Part shown: positions 15,777 to 23,079 of the stretch, one piece after another
Position numbering within the stretch: position 1 is the first letter of the stretch
Layout of the letters: every line of letters begins with the position of its first letter
Position numbers and translations under genes: made by a program
NCBI GenBank assembly: GCA_025201865.1
Contig: MU602944.1
Location: forward strand, 8,257-31,335
Direction of reading: 5' to 3'
Source: Ramicandelaber brevisporus
Lineage: Eukaryota; Kickxellomycota; Ramicandelaberales; Ramicandelaberaceae
Length of the DNA: 23,079 bases
The notes under the pieces: generated by a model
Database searches by the model: none
The model's input: the letters and a program-made list of their open reading frames with translations, nothing else
What the model was told of the DNA's origin: nothing

Positions 15777-17783
15777 ATGCATATCCGATCGAGACTGCTT
15801 GTGCCATGGTTGGTGGCAATGCTGCTGATGGCGTTCAGCATGCTGTGCTCGGCATCCTTGTTTATTCCAGCGATCAACCGAACGTTTGCCATGTACGACA
15901 TGTACGGCGAAACCGATCAGACTTTTTACAACTTTACAGGGCCGCTCGTCTTGTTGCGGTTCAAACCAGAAGTGTGGTGCACGCTGGATGTGTCTGGCCA
16001 AGCCCCTCCGCCGCTAATCCCGCCAGCACAGATACCATTGTTGGCCAACTCATCATCCATGGTCTTCGTGTTCTCTGGTGACATGCACGCAGCAGACTGT
16101 CCATCATTTGCCTCAATTATGCGACAATTTCCATCCACTTTGCCAACAATCGAGAAAATGTACAGCATTCCTCCAGTACGTCTCGCAATATTCACCAGCT
16201 CATTGAAGTCAGACGTTGAGTTTGGATCAAATGAAGAAGAGCCGTTTGACGACTATTGGACAGCACGGCCACCTGGCCTTCGAACATCAGTGGTGGCTCT
16301 CGACTCTGGCTACATTCTACGAAAATTCATCACAATGCCTCATCCTCGGCCGCCTGCAGCAAACAGCACAGCAACACCGGCACCACCACCACCATCACCA
16401 TCACCATCACCATCACCATCGTCACCACCATTGGCGCCACAGCCGTCGGCCAGCGCAAACAGTGGTCCACCACCAGCCATTGTAGCGCACGCAATTCAGG
16501 AGATTGGGCCATGGAATGAATATATCAAGTCAACTTACTATCGAACAGAAACCATTCTTTTATCCGTATTGTACGGTCTCTACGCGGCATATGCAGCATT
16601 CATTCTCCTCCGGGCAGCAGTCCATCACACTCTAGGCAGATGGTTCAAGACAATCTCATTCTTGTGCGTTATTCAGATGATGGTAATGAACCTCTTTTGC
16701 CAAGAGCGATTTCCTATGACGCGTCTTCAGCGTTCAGTTCAATTTGCGACGTGGCTAATTGGTAATATCATGTACACATGCGTTGTTGTGAAATGGGCCG
16801 CATTTATGAGACGGCTCTGTCCAAGTAACTTTGTGTTTTACATGCTGGTGGCTGTGTGTGTCATAAACATTATTGTGTTCTCAATTGCGATGATTGTGTT
16901 GATTGTTGGGCTGTATAGTAAGTATCTATCGGTTCTCCAGGCTGGCTTAGAGCTGCTCACGAAGGGTTCTCTCATCACGTTTGGCATCGAGGCTCTATAC
17001 GTACTAGTAATTGGTTTTATATATATGACCCATTTGAACAGACTCAGAGTGACTCGCAACACCCTGCAGCTCCTCAAGCGTGAAACTGCATCGTTGTTCG
17101 TATTCTTTGTCGGTCGTACACTGATGTGCGTCTCATTGGGCTTACTGGGTGCCGGATATGTATTTGAAGTTGGGCATGCTAAAGTCACAGATGCATTCTA
17201 CCATGCTGGTGTGTTGGTTGTGTACGCTGGTATTCTATGGGCTCTCAACCTGCAGGATTATCCACAGCGCCGCCAAGAGGCTCCAGATGTCCGATCATCT
17301 TCCATAACCGATACTCAGGCAGTAAGCGATGGCCCACAAGACACGTTCTTTGCTCACCCAGTGCGATGCACAAGAGAGAGACTCTCCAGCATCGCTACAT
17401 TGGTTGGCAGGAACAATGGTCAGTACGCATCCAAGTCACCATCCAATCAACAGTTTGATGCACTGGGCCGTCAGCCTAGTATGAACGATGATCATTCAAA
17501 GCGAAGACCAAGCATATTCAATCCACGGTGGCTTCCAGTCCGAAGAGCAACCATTGGCACGTCAGCTTCTTTAACTTCCCCGGCAACGAGATCAGCATCG
17601 GCCGCAACTACTTCCGCGGCCCCAGTCAAACCAGATAACGAGAGTGGCCAAGACGTTGACTTGCGGATAGTTGCTGGTAATGAACAGCATGACTCCATTG
17701 AGGCTGATCAGCTGATAGACACAGGAAGACTTGACAAGCCTGCCAATGATGACAATGACCATGATCATGACCCAGTATCTTAA
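15777..17783 (+). CDS. Signal-peptide-bearing seven-transmembrane (receptor-like) protein, family not recognised
   Basis: The protein has 668 residues from ATG 15777. Residues 1-27 form a signal peptide (hydrophobic WLVAMLLMAFSMLCSA). An extracellular or lumenal domain follows to about residue 255, with N-glycosylation sequons NRT (34), NFT (52), NSS (91) and NST (196). This domain carries a Pro/Ser-rich repeat (about 201-232, SPSPSPSPSS). Seven hydrophobic helices then follow at about 258-280, 289-308, 321-344, 352-380, 397-420, 437-463 and 473-492. The tail of about 175 residues is rich in Ser, Arg and Asp and ends in an acidic HDHD segment. This layout (cleaved signal, glycosylated ectodomain, seven helices, Ser-rich cytosolic tail) resembles a G-protein-coupled or GOST-type protein. 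I recognise no signature of a known class, so a ligand or function cannot be given. The 3' end converges on the GMC gene, 64 bp away. Confidence 0.82.
   Translation: MHIRSRLLVPWLVAMLLMAFSMLCSASLFIPAINRTFAMYDMYGETDQTFYNFTGPLVLLRFKPEVWCTLDVSGQAPPPLIPPAQIPLLANSSSMVFVFSGDMHAADCPSFASIMRQFPSTLPTIEKMYSIPPVRLAIFTSSLKSDVEFGSNEEEPFDDYWTARPPGLRTSVVALDSGYILRKFITMPHPRPPAANSTATPAPPPPSPSPSPSPSSPPLAPQPSASANSGPPPAIVAHAIQEIGPWNEYIKSTYYRTETILLSVLYGLYAAYAAFILLRAAVHHTLGRWFKTISFLCVIQMMVMNLFCQERFPMTRLQRSVQFATWLIGNIMYTCVVVKWAAFMRRLCPSNFVFYMLVAVCVINIIVFSIAMIVLIVGLYSKYLSVLQAGLELLTKGSLITFGIEALYVLVIGFIYMTHLNRLRVTRNTLQLLKRETASLFVFFVGRTLMCVSLGLLGAGYVFEVGHAKVTDAFYHAGVLVVYAGILWALNLQDYPQRRQEAPDVRSSSITDTQAVSDGPQDTFFAHPVRCTRERLSSIATLVGRNNGQYASKSPSNQQFDALGRQPSMNDDHSKRRPSIFNPRWLPVRRATIGTSASLTSPATRSASAATTSAAPVKPDNESGQDVDLRIVAGNEQHDSIEADQLIDTGRLDKPANDDNDHDHDPVS
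16378..16434 (+). repeat. CACCAT/CACCAC repeat encoding the Pro-Ser linker
   Basis: Tandem CACCAC then CATCAC-type hexamers encode the Pro-Pro-Ser-Pro-Ser linker between the ectodomain and the first membrane helix of the seven-helix protein. The repeat is in frame and probably length-variable. Confidence 0.85.
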
Positions 17784-17847
17784 CTTATCTTAAGTTCTAT
17801 GTGTGTGTAATTCGGATAGATCTTTTTTCAAAGAAAAATATTACTAT

Positions 17848-19818
17848 TTAAAGTTTGGTTGAGGTGCGATGTGGTGTGTTACTAAGAATGAGCTCACTCG
17901 CGCGTTCACCAATGGTGATGGCCACAGCCATTGGATGCCCGCGAGGAACAGTAGGAACGACGCTCAAGTCAACTACTCTGAGACCACTGATACCATGGAC
18001 CCGGAGATGCGAGTCAACTACGGCCATCTTGTTGGATGCCGGCCCCATCGCACAGGTAGATGTAGGATGGTAAACGGTCTCACTACGCTCACGGATATAT
18101 GCCTTGATATCCGAATCGCTTGTGCTTGGCTGGTCGAGGTCGTAGAGTCCATAGGAATGGCCAGCAGCAACCATGTGCTGGTTAATGGCTCGTGTCGCCT
18201 TTACCGCATCAACGAACACATCCATGTCACGAGCATCGCTAAGGTACCTTGCTTCAATGCGTGGGGGTTCAAGTGGATTGCGTGACTTGAGTGAGACCCG
18301 ACCGCGTGAATGTGGTTTGAGCAGGATAGCCATGTAAGTTGCCATACCAGTCCAAAAAAGGGGAGGGTTGGCAGTGCCGGCTTCACCACGGCCATAGCCA
18401 TACACATTTATCACTTCAATGTTTGGAGCTGTAGCAAGCTCAGTGTCCTTCTCTTGTGAAGCATGCTCGCCTGAGTTGCCAATGAGCGCACGGATGGCGC
18501 TGTGGCGGTTATTGAAGAATGCCAATGCATCAAACATGTTTGTAGCCGCCATGCCTGATCCGTTCCACAGCCATTTGAAGAGCGGAAGCAGTGAAAAGTA
18601 TTTCATGAAGTGACGCGAGTCCCAGAATGGCACCTTGTACGCAACCTGAACGCTGAGATGGTCTTGGAGGTTGGCACCAACGCCAGGCAAATGGTGGGCC
18701 AGTGGGATGTTGTGCTCTTCAAGGACGTCGCGGGGACCGACACCAGAGAGCAAGAGAATGTGTGGAGACTGGATGGCACCAGCACTGATTATGACTTCAC
18801 GGCGAGCGCGAACTTGATAGAAATTACCTGAGGCGTCAACTAATTCTACACCGGCTGCACGCGGCTTGCCATCAGACGTGCGCTGGAATAGGACACGTGT
18901 GACTCGACCAAATGTGCCAATTGTCAGATTTGGACGGGCCGTGATGGTCTCGGGGGAGAGATAGGCAGTGCTTGTAGATACCCGCTTACCCTCTGGCGTA
19001 ATGGTGCGCTGACCGAGCGAAACGCCAAAAGTGGGTACGCTGTCATCATTGAGATCAGGGATACGAGGGATTCCGGCAGAGACACATCCGCTCACAAAGT
19101 GGCGCGAAACCGGATAGGCGCGTGCGTGACCAGGAGTAGTGGTGACTGGGCCATCCTGACCGTGGACCGCTGTTCGGTATCCATGTGCGAGGGAAGCTGT
19201 GTGGCCACTGTCGTCAATTTCCATCAGCATTGGGAGGTTCTCACAACCGCTCTGCGGCTGGACGTTGGGAGGCACAAAGCGCTCATACTTGAGAGAGCAG
19301 TGCTTGATCTTGTCCCACGACCACCCATCACAGCCATACTCTTGCTCCCATTCATTCCAATCCGTGCTGTGGCACTTCTGATGCAGCATTGCGTTTGTAG
19401 CACTGCATCCGCCAAGCATCTTGCCGCGTGGCCAGAACATGGCACGTCCGTTCATCTCGCGCTCTGGTTCTGTGTAAAACTGCCATGATCTCGTTGGATC
19501 GCGCATCATCTTGACGAACCCAAGCGGCATTGCTGACAACATTGTGGATTGGTCGGAGTCGCCGGCCTCAATGGCGAGAACAGACACTGACGGATCAGCA
19601 CTGAGTCGGTTCGCAAGGACAGAGCCGGCCGTACCACATCCGCAAATGATATAGTCGTATTCCTTGGCTGAGCTGTCGAGGTCGTAATATGGATGCAGTT
19701 CGCGTGCATCGAGCGATGTGCGCGAATGGGAACTGGTTTTCGACGCGAACGCAATCGGCGCCGTGTTGACGCGTGAGCGAACAAACAAAAGGAACTTGAG
19801 CCAAGCAAAAAGACCCAT
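17848..19818 (-). CDS. GMC-family FAD-dependent oxidoreductase (choline/alcohol dehydrogenase-like)
   Basis: The protein has 656 residues from ATG 19818 to TAA. A short hydrophobic N-terminus (LFAWLKFLLFV) could be a membrane anchor or signal. The FAD dinucleotide fold begins at YDYIICGCGTAGSVLANRL (GxGxxG at residues 60-65), followed by IEAGDS for ribose binding. The GMC signatures are WPRGKMLGGCSATNAMLHQ and SAGAIQSPHILLLSGVGP. The C-terminal catalytic pair is His584 (VYHPTSTCAMG) and His628 (PRGHPMAVAITIGERA), in a His-His arrangement typical of choline-dehydrogenase-like members. These enzymes oxidise alcohols, choline, aryl alcohols or sugars while reducing FAD (family knowledge). The substrate cannot be read from the sequence. 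The G-C-G variant of the nucleotide motif keeps all required glycines. The protein is longer than bacterial BetA because of the N-terminal extension and small insertions. Confidence 0.92.
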   Translation of the reverse strand: MGLFAWLKFLLFVRSRVNTAPIAFASKTSSHSRTSLDARELHPYYDLDSSAKEYDYIICGCGTAGSVLANRLSADPSVSVLAIEAGDSDQSTMLSAMPLGFVKMMRDPTRSWQFYTEPEREMNGRAMFWPRGKMLGGCSATNAMLHQKCHSTDWNEWEQEYGCDGWSWDKIKHCSLKYERFVPPNVQPQSGCENLPMLMEIDDSGHTASLAHGYRTAVHGQDGPVTTTPGHARAYPVSRHFVSGCVSAGIPRIPDLNDDSVPTFGVSLGQRTITPEGKRVSTSTAYLSPETITARPNLTIGTFGRVTRVLFQRTSDGKPRAAGVELVDASGNFYQVRARREVIISAGAIQSPHILLLSGVGPRDVLEEHNIPLAHHLPGVGANLQDHLSVQVAYKVPFWDSRHFMKYFSLLPLFKWLWNGSGMAATNMFDALAFFNNRHSAIRALIGNSGEHASQEKDTELATAPNIEVINVYGYGRGEAGTANPPLFWTGMATYMAILLKPHSRGRVSLKSRNPLEPPRIEARYLSDARDMDVFVDAVKATRAINQHMVAAGHSYGLYDLDQPSTSDSDIKAYIRERSETVYHPTSTCAMGPASNKMAVVDSHLRVHGISGLRVVDLSVVPTVPRGHPMAVAITIGERASELILSNTPHRTSTKL

Positions 19819-20986
19819 TTCAAGCAGTCAGATGAAGATGCTGCAGTTCGTATGGTGATGAAAGACAACGGAGTACTCTTCGAACAGAGACAAACAGAGA
19901 GGCAGACGGACAGAGAGATGAGCCTCCTTCCAGTGCGAATGGATATACCAAATGGAGGAAGGGGACACATGACTGTGAGAGCACCTTCTTTCAATCAACT
20001 GCCGAATTGACCGAAGCCTCAGCACACTGCCACTCGCTTCGGCTATTCGCAAGACTGCTGGATGAAGATGCTTTGTTTGTTGGCTTCCTCCCCTGCAGCT
20101 TTTACAAAGTGTGCAGCTTTCTTGGCTTCGTAACTGACTGAGCGATGCTGGCTCAGATTCTGCATCGACGGCGATAGATACATGTGGACTTGCGTTGCGG
20201 CGCATGCAGTAGTTATCGCGACTGCGAGCATCTCCCTGGCCACACCTGGAGATGATTGCACTTTCTTAACTGACAGGACTGATCTCACTCATGATTGAAA
20301 TTGCAACTGAGATTACTAGAGACGGACTCAAATCTTGTGGTGTTCCAAGCTGCCACTCATTTCAATCCCATCCACCTTCTTCAACACTAATCACATCTCC
20401 TCTTACTTACCATTGGCCACTATGTGTCTTGCTCTGTTTGTTCTGTTTTTCAAAAATGAAATCTATCGTTTTTGTGTTTTAAAAATACATGCTATGAACG
20501 AAGAGTATTAAGTGTGAACACATGTTCTGTTTTAAAGAGCTATATTTAGTGAGAGCAAAGCGTATCGTACTTTTGCAACAATACACGACTTTCAGACACG
20601 GTGCAAATCCGCCTACAATTCGCTTTTGGATTCCGTTCTGTTACTCCGCTTTGAGCCCCCTCCCCCAACTAATTCTTAGTGGCTAGATCCTTCCATTGGT
20701 CAACCTGGGGGAGAAAACAGTCGTATCGTTGTCACTCAGGAAGCCGTGTCAGCACAAGAGGATAGTAGCTTCTCCGCGTGTATCCGCGTGTATCCGCGTG
20801 GAATCTGAGGTTGGGGGAGAGAGGGGAAAGCAGGCGGGGGTCAGTGCAAAGTCAGCTGTGCCGTCGCTTCGATCATTAAGATTTAAATCCACAGAATTTC
20901 ATCAACGGCTCAGCCGTCGACTCTGTCTTCTGCACACTCCTTTTCACACACCAAAAGTCTCTTCTCTCCCTCTCTCTTTCCTCGAC
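19819..20986. promoter_or_regulatory. Divergent intergenic region between the GMC oxidoreductase and alkaline phosphatase genes
   Basis: This 1.17-kb region should hold the promoters of both genes. About 190-215 bp upstream of the phosphatase start lies a tandem ten-base repeat (20773-20800). A CT-rich stretch (about 20960-20985) directly precedes the phosphatase ATG. Short open frames on either strand show no domain, and their composition fits noncoding DNA. No tRNA is apparent. Confidence 0.5.
20773..20800. repeat. Three tandem copies of TCCGCGTGTA in the phosphatase promoter
   Basis: The decamer TCCGCGTGTA occurs twice in full and a third time as TCCGCGTG, with exact ten-base spacing (about one helical turn), roughly 190 bp upstream of the alkaline phosphatase ATG. 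The spacing would put each GCGTG core on the same face of the DNA, as for a cluster of transcription factor sites. This is inference. Confidence 0.8.
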
Positions 20987-22597
20987 ATGCGTCTTACATT
21001 CTCCTTGACTACCGCAGCTCTGGCCCTCGCGTCCGTTGCCACCCTGACCTCCGCTAGCAACGCCAACAACAATGGCAAGCACAACGGCAAGAAGCCATAC
21101 AGCCAGCGCGGCAAGAACGTCATTTTCTTCGTGAGTGACGGTTTTGGCCCAGCCTCGGAGACCATTGCTCGTACCTACATCTCCACCATCAAGAACGACA
21201 CCTCGTTCGTGTCGCCACTCGATGAGATCCTCGTCGGCTCTTCCCGCACGAGATCCACCGACTCTCTCATTACCGACTCCTCCGCCGGTGCTACTGCCTT
21301 CTCCTGTGCTCTCAAGACGTACAATGCCGCTGTTTCGGTTCTGGATGACAAGAACCGCACTCCTTGTGGTACCGTTCTGGAGGCTGCTCACAAGAAGGGC
21401 CTCAAGACTGGTCTCGTCACCACTGCCCGCATCACCCACGCCACCCCAGCTGCCTGGAACTCCCACGTCGTCGAGCGTGACTACGAAGCTCTTATTGCCC
21501 AGCAGCAGATTGGTAACAACTCCCTTGGCCGTGTCACCGACTTGATGTTTGGTGGCGGTGCTTGCTTCTACCAGCCCAAGTCCGTCAAGGGCAGCTGCCG
21601 TACCGACGAGCGCGACTTGTTCGACGAGGCAGCCAAGAAGTACGGCTGGCACGTCAAGAACGACCGCAAGGGCTTCGACTCCATCAAGGCCACCGATCCC
21701 TCTGAATTGCCAGTCATCTCGCTCCTGACTCCAAGCCACATGTCGTACGACATTGATCGCAACCCAGCCAAGGAGCCATCTCTCAAGGAGATGACCGAGA
21801 AGGCCGTCACCTTGCTGCACGAGGCTACCAAGAACAGCGACAAGGGCTTCTTCATCATGGTTGAGGGTGCTCGTATTGACATGGCTGCCCACGACAACGA
21901 TGCCGCTGCCCACGTTCGCGATGTCCTTGCCTACTGGGACGCCATTGCTTGGGCCAAGAGCTTCGTCAGCAAGCACGGAGACGACACCGTCATGATCTCC
22001 GTCTCTGACCACGAGACTGGTGGTGCCACTCTTGGCCGCCAGGTCACCAAGGAGTACCCAGCATACGTCTTCCACCCAACCAAGATGCAGAACGTCACCA
22101 ACTCCACCGAGTCCCTCAGCAAGGCCATCCTGAAGCTCAACTACACCACTGACGCTGACGGCCCACGCCAAAAGTTCCTGCGTGAGACCGTTCTGCCAAA
22201 GAGCCTTGGTCTTTCTGACTTCACTGAGGCCGATGTCCAGCGCATCGCATTGATCAATGACACTACTCTCTTGAAGGATGACCTCGGCAACCAGACCGCC
22301 TGGCGCATGCAGATGGGCTGGACCACCCACGGTCACTCTGGTGTTGATGTCAACTTGTACGCTTATGGCCGCCACTCCCACCTCCTGCGCGGTAACCACG
22401 AGAACACCGATATTGGCAAGTTCCTTGTCGAGTATCTTGACCTGAACTTGGCTCCAATTACCGCTGCTCTGAAGAACGAGGTTACCAACCAGACCGCTCC
22501 TACTCCACGCGCTCTGTTCAAGCAGAAGAAGCTGTCGGCTGAGCTCACCCAGCTCTTCGCTGCTGACCTCAAGCACCACCACAGCAGCAAGCACTAA
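20987..22597 (+). CDS. Secreted or vacuolar alkaline phosphatase
   Basis: The protein has 536 residues. I start it at ATG 20987, which gives a clear signal peptide (MRLTFSLTTAALALASVATL); the open frame upstream lacks coding character. The alkaline phosphatase active site is complete: Asp51 in FFVSDGFGP, nucleophile Ser98 in ITDSSAGATAF, HATPAAWNSH near 151, VEGARIDMAAH with Glu293, Asp298 and His302, SDHETGG with Asp341-His342, and HGHSGVDVNLYAYG with His450. These bind two zinc ions and one magnesium, as in yeast Pho8 and bacterial PhoA (family knowledge). Unlike Pho8 there is no type II membrane anchor; a cleavable signal suggests secretion or vacuolar delivery. Several NxS/T sequons (for example NDT at 70 and NQT near 434) fit glycosylation. 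The tail ends in a His/Lys-rich stretch. Very strong C-ending codon bias suggests high expression. The role is probably phosphate scavenging. Confidence 0.95.
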   Translation: MRLTFSLTTAALALASVATLTSASNANNNGKHNGKKPYSQRGKNVIFFVSDGFGPASETIARTYISTIKNDTSFVSPLDEILVGSSRTRSTDSLITDSSAGATAFSCALKTYNAAVSVLDDKNRTPCGTVLEAAHKKGLKTGLVTTARITHATPAAWNSHVVERDYEALIAQQQIGNNSLGRVTDLMFGGGACFYQPKSVKGSCRTDERDLFDEAAKKYGWHVKNDRKGFDSIKATDPSELPVISLLTPSHMSYDIDRNPAKEPSLKEMTEKAVTLLHEATKNSDKGFFIMVEGARIDMAAHDNDAAAHVRDVLAYWDAIAWAKSFVSKHGDDTVMISVSDHETGGATLGRQVTKEYPAYVFHPTKMQNVTNSTESLSKAILKLNYTTDADGPRQKFLRETVLPKSLGLSDFTEADVQRIALINDTTLLKDDLGNQTAWRMQMGWTTHGHSGVDVNLYAYGRHSHLLRGNHENTDIGKFLVEYLDLNLAPITAALKNEVTNQTAPTPRALFKQKKLSAELTQLFAADLKHHHSSKH

Positions 22598-22685
22598 AAA
22601 ATCATTCTAATTTTACCTGATACTTGAAAGTCTCCGTTATGTTCTCGAAACAAAATTGCAGTGTAGAAGAGAAGAATTACTATAA
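22598..22685. other. Convergent 3' gap, alkaline phosphatase and cyclic-nucleotide-binding protein
   Basis: An 88-bp AT-rich gap between two stops; it contains only 3' untranslated sequence. Confidence 0.5.
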
Positions 22686-23079
22686 CTAACTGATTAGGGG
22701 AAGGGTTTCAGATTCGTTGAGAGTCACGACAAATGTGAGGCTCATGAACTGCAGCATGAACTGCGGGTTCTCGTGCACCATGGTTTTGTAGGCTTGCCGG
22801 GAGAGACTGAGCACTGTGCAGTCGGTCTCGGCCCAGAGCGTGGTGGAGCGCCGCTTGCCCAGGAGCAGGCTCTTCTCGCCGACAATGGCACCAGGCAGCA
22901 CGGACTCGTCGATGGTCTGACAGCGCCGGGTAGCGTCGCTTGACTGGCGGACCATCCTCATTGCGCCGGATTCCACAACCAGGATCCCATAGTCAGGCGA
23001 GTCGCCGGCGGACCACACCCGCTCGCCGGCAAGAAGCTGCCGCGTCTCAAACCACCGCGCCACATACACCAGCATGTCT
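22686..23079 (-). CDS. C-terminal cyclic-nucleotide-binding domain protein, 5' part outside the window
   Basis: The frame is open to the window edge (an Asp codon precedes the first Met, at 23075) and ends in TAG at 22686, giving about 131 residues. The sequence is a CAP/PKA-type cyclic-nucleotide-binding fold: FETRQLLAGERVWSAGDSPDYGILVVESGAMRMV forms the first strands. The phosphate-binding cassette reads GAIVGEKSLLLGKRRSTTLWAE, with its Glu and Arg conserved. The C-terminal helix follows (SRQAYKTMVHENPQFMLQFM). The domain lies at the extreme C-terminus, as in fungal SulP/STAS transporters of the Vsb1 (YGR125W) type, and TTLWAETDCTVLSLSRQAY is similar to those. That family choice is tentative; a PKA regulatory subunit is less likely because no second such domain follows in tandem. 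Real nucleotide binding is not proven. Confidence 0.75.
   Translation of the reverse strand, partial: DMLVYVARWFETRQLLAGERVWSAGDSPDYGILVVESGAMRMVRQSSDATRRCQTIDESVLPGAIVGEKSLLLGKRRSTTLWAETDCTVLSLSRQAYKTMVHENPQFMLQFMSLTFVVTLNESETLPLIS

Noticed and set aside
19828-20205. 125-codon minus-strand open frame upstream of the GMC gene
   Set aside because: It has no domain and a Ser/His/Arg-rich random-looking product, and it lies in the probable promoter or leader of the GMC gene.
20876-22594. 572-codon open frame antisense to the alkaline phosphatase
   Set aside because: It mirrors the C-ending codon bias of a certain gene, has no recognisable domain, and its Val/Leu/Gly-rich product is typical of an antisense shadow.
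1-23079. A co-regulated gene cluster or mobile element
   Set aside because: Genes are mostly unrelated housekeeping functions in mixed orientation; no transposase, integrase, long terminal repeats or terminal inverted repeats were seen.

Overview
The window looks like nuclear DNA from a fungus, probably an early-diverging (non-Dikarya) lineage. A septin of the Cdc12 group, a fungal-type secreted alkaline phosphatase and a GMC oxidoreductase point to a fungus. MCM8, which Ascomycota and Basidiomycota have largely lost, and a RegA-like response-regulator/cAMP phosphodiesterase fusion point away from Dikarya. Every gene reads as one uninterrupted frame, with no intron needed. Simple-sequence repeats are abundant both between genes (GT, CTGA, GTGATT and CT tracts) and inside them (Gln, Asn, Pro, Ser and Gly runs). 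I cannot name a genus from the sequence alone.

Layout. 1-483 (+): 3' end of EMC2. 835-4146 (-): REC-domain cyclic nucleotide phosphodiesterase. 4397-6982 (-): carotenoid-oxygenase-like protein that appears to lack all iron-binding histidines. 7191-10289 (+): MCM8, divergent from the previous gene across 208 bp. 10385-11743 (-): QCR2, complex III core 2. 13059-14210 (+): Cdc12-type septin. 14430-15356 (-): RPN11, the proteasome deubiquitinase. 15777-17783 (+): unrecognised seven-helix membrane protein with a signal peptide. 17848-19818 (-): GMC oxidoreductase. 20987-22597 (+): secreted alkaline phosphatase. 22686-23079 (-): C-terminal cyclic-nucleotide-binding domain of a protein that runs off the window.

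Genes alternate between convergent and divergent pairs. Convergent gaps are 64-351 bp. Two divergent gaps exceed 1 kb: 11744-13058 and 19819-20986. The genes do not form a pathway cluster; most are housekeeping (ER membrane insertion, DNA repair, respiration, cytokinesis, proteasome). The regulatory interest is the REC-phosphodiesterase, which would let a histidine phosphorelay control cAMP, with a cyclic-nucleotide-binding protein about 19 kb away and a receptor-like seven-helix protein between them. Any functional link among these three is inference only.

The most unusual items are the phosphodiesterase, whose receiver domain is split by a long glutamine- and proline-rich insertion; the carotenoid-oxygenase pseudoenzyme; MCM8 with an RGG-rich tail and an Asn-rich insertion just before Walker A; and the seven-helix protein. 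Family assignments rest on motif recognition by eye; no search was run.
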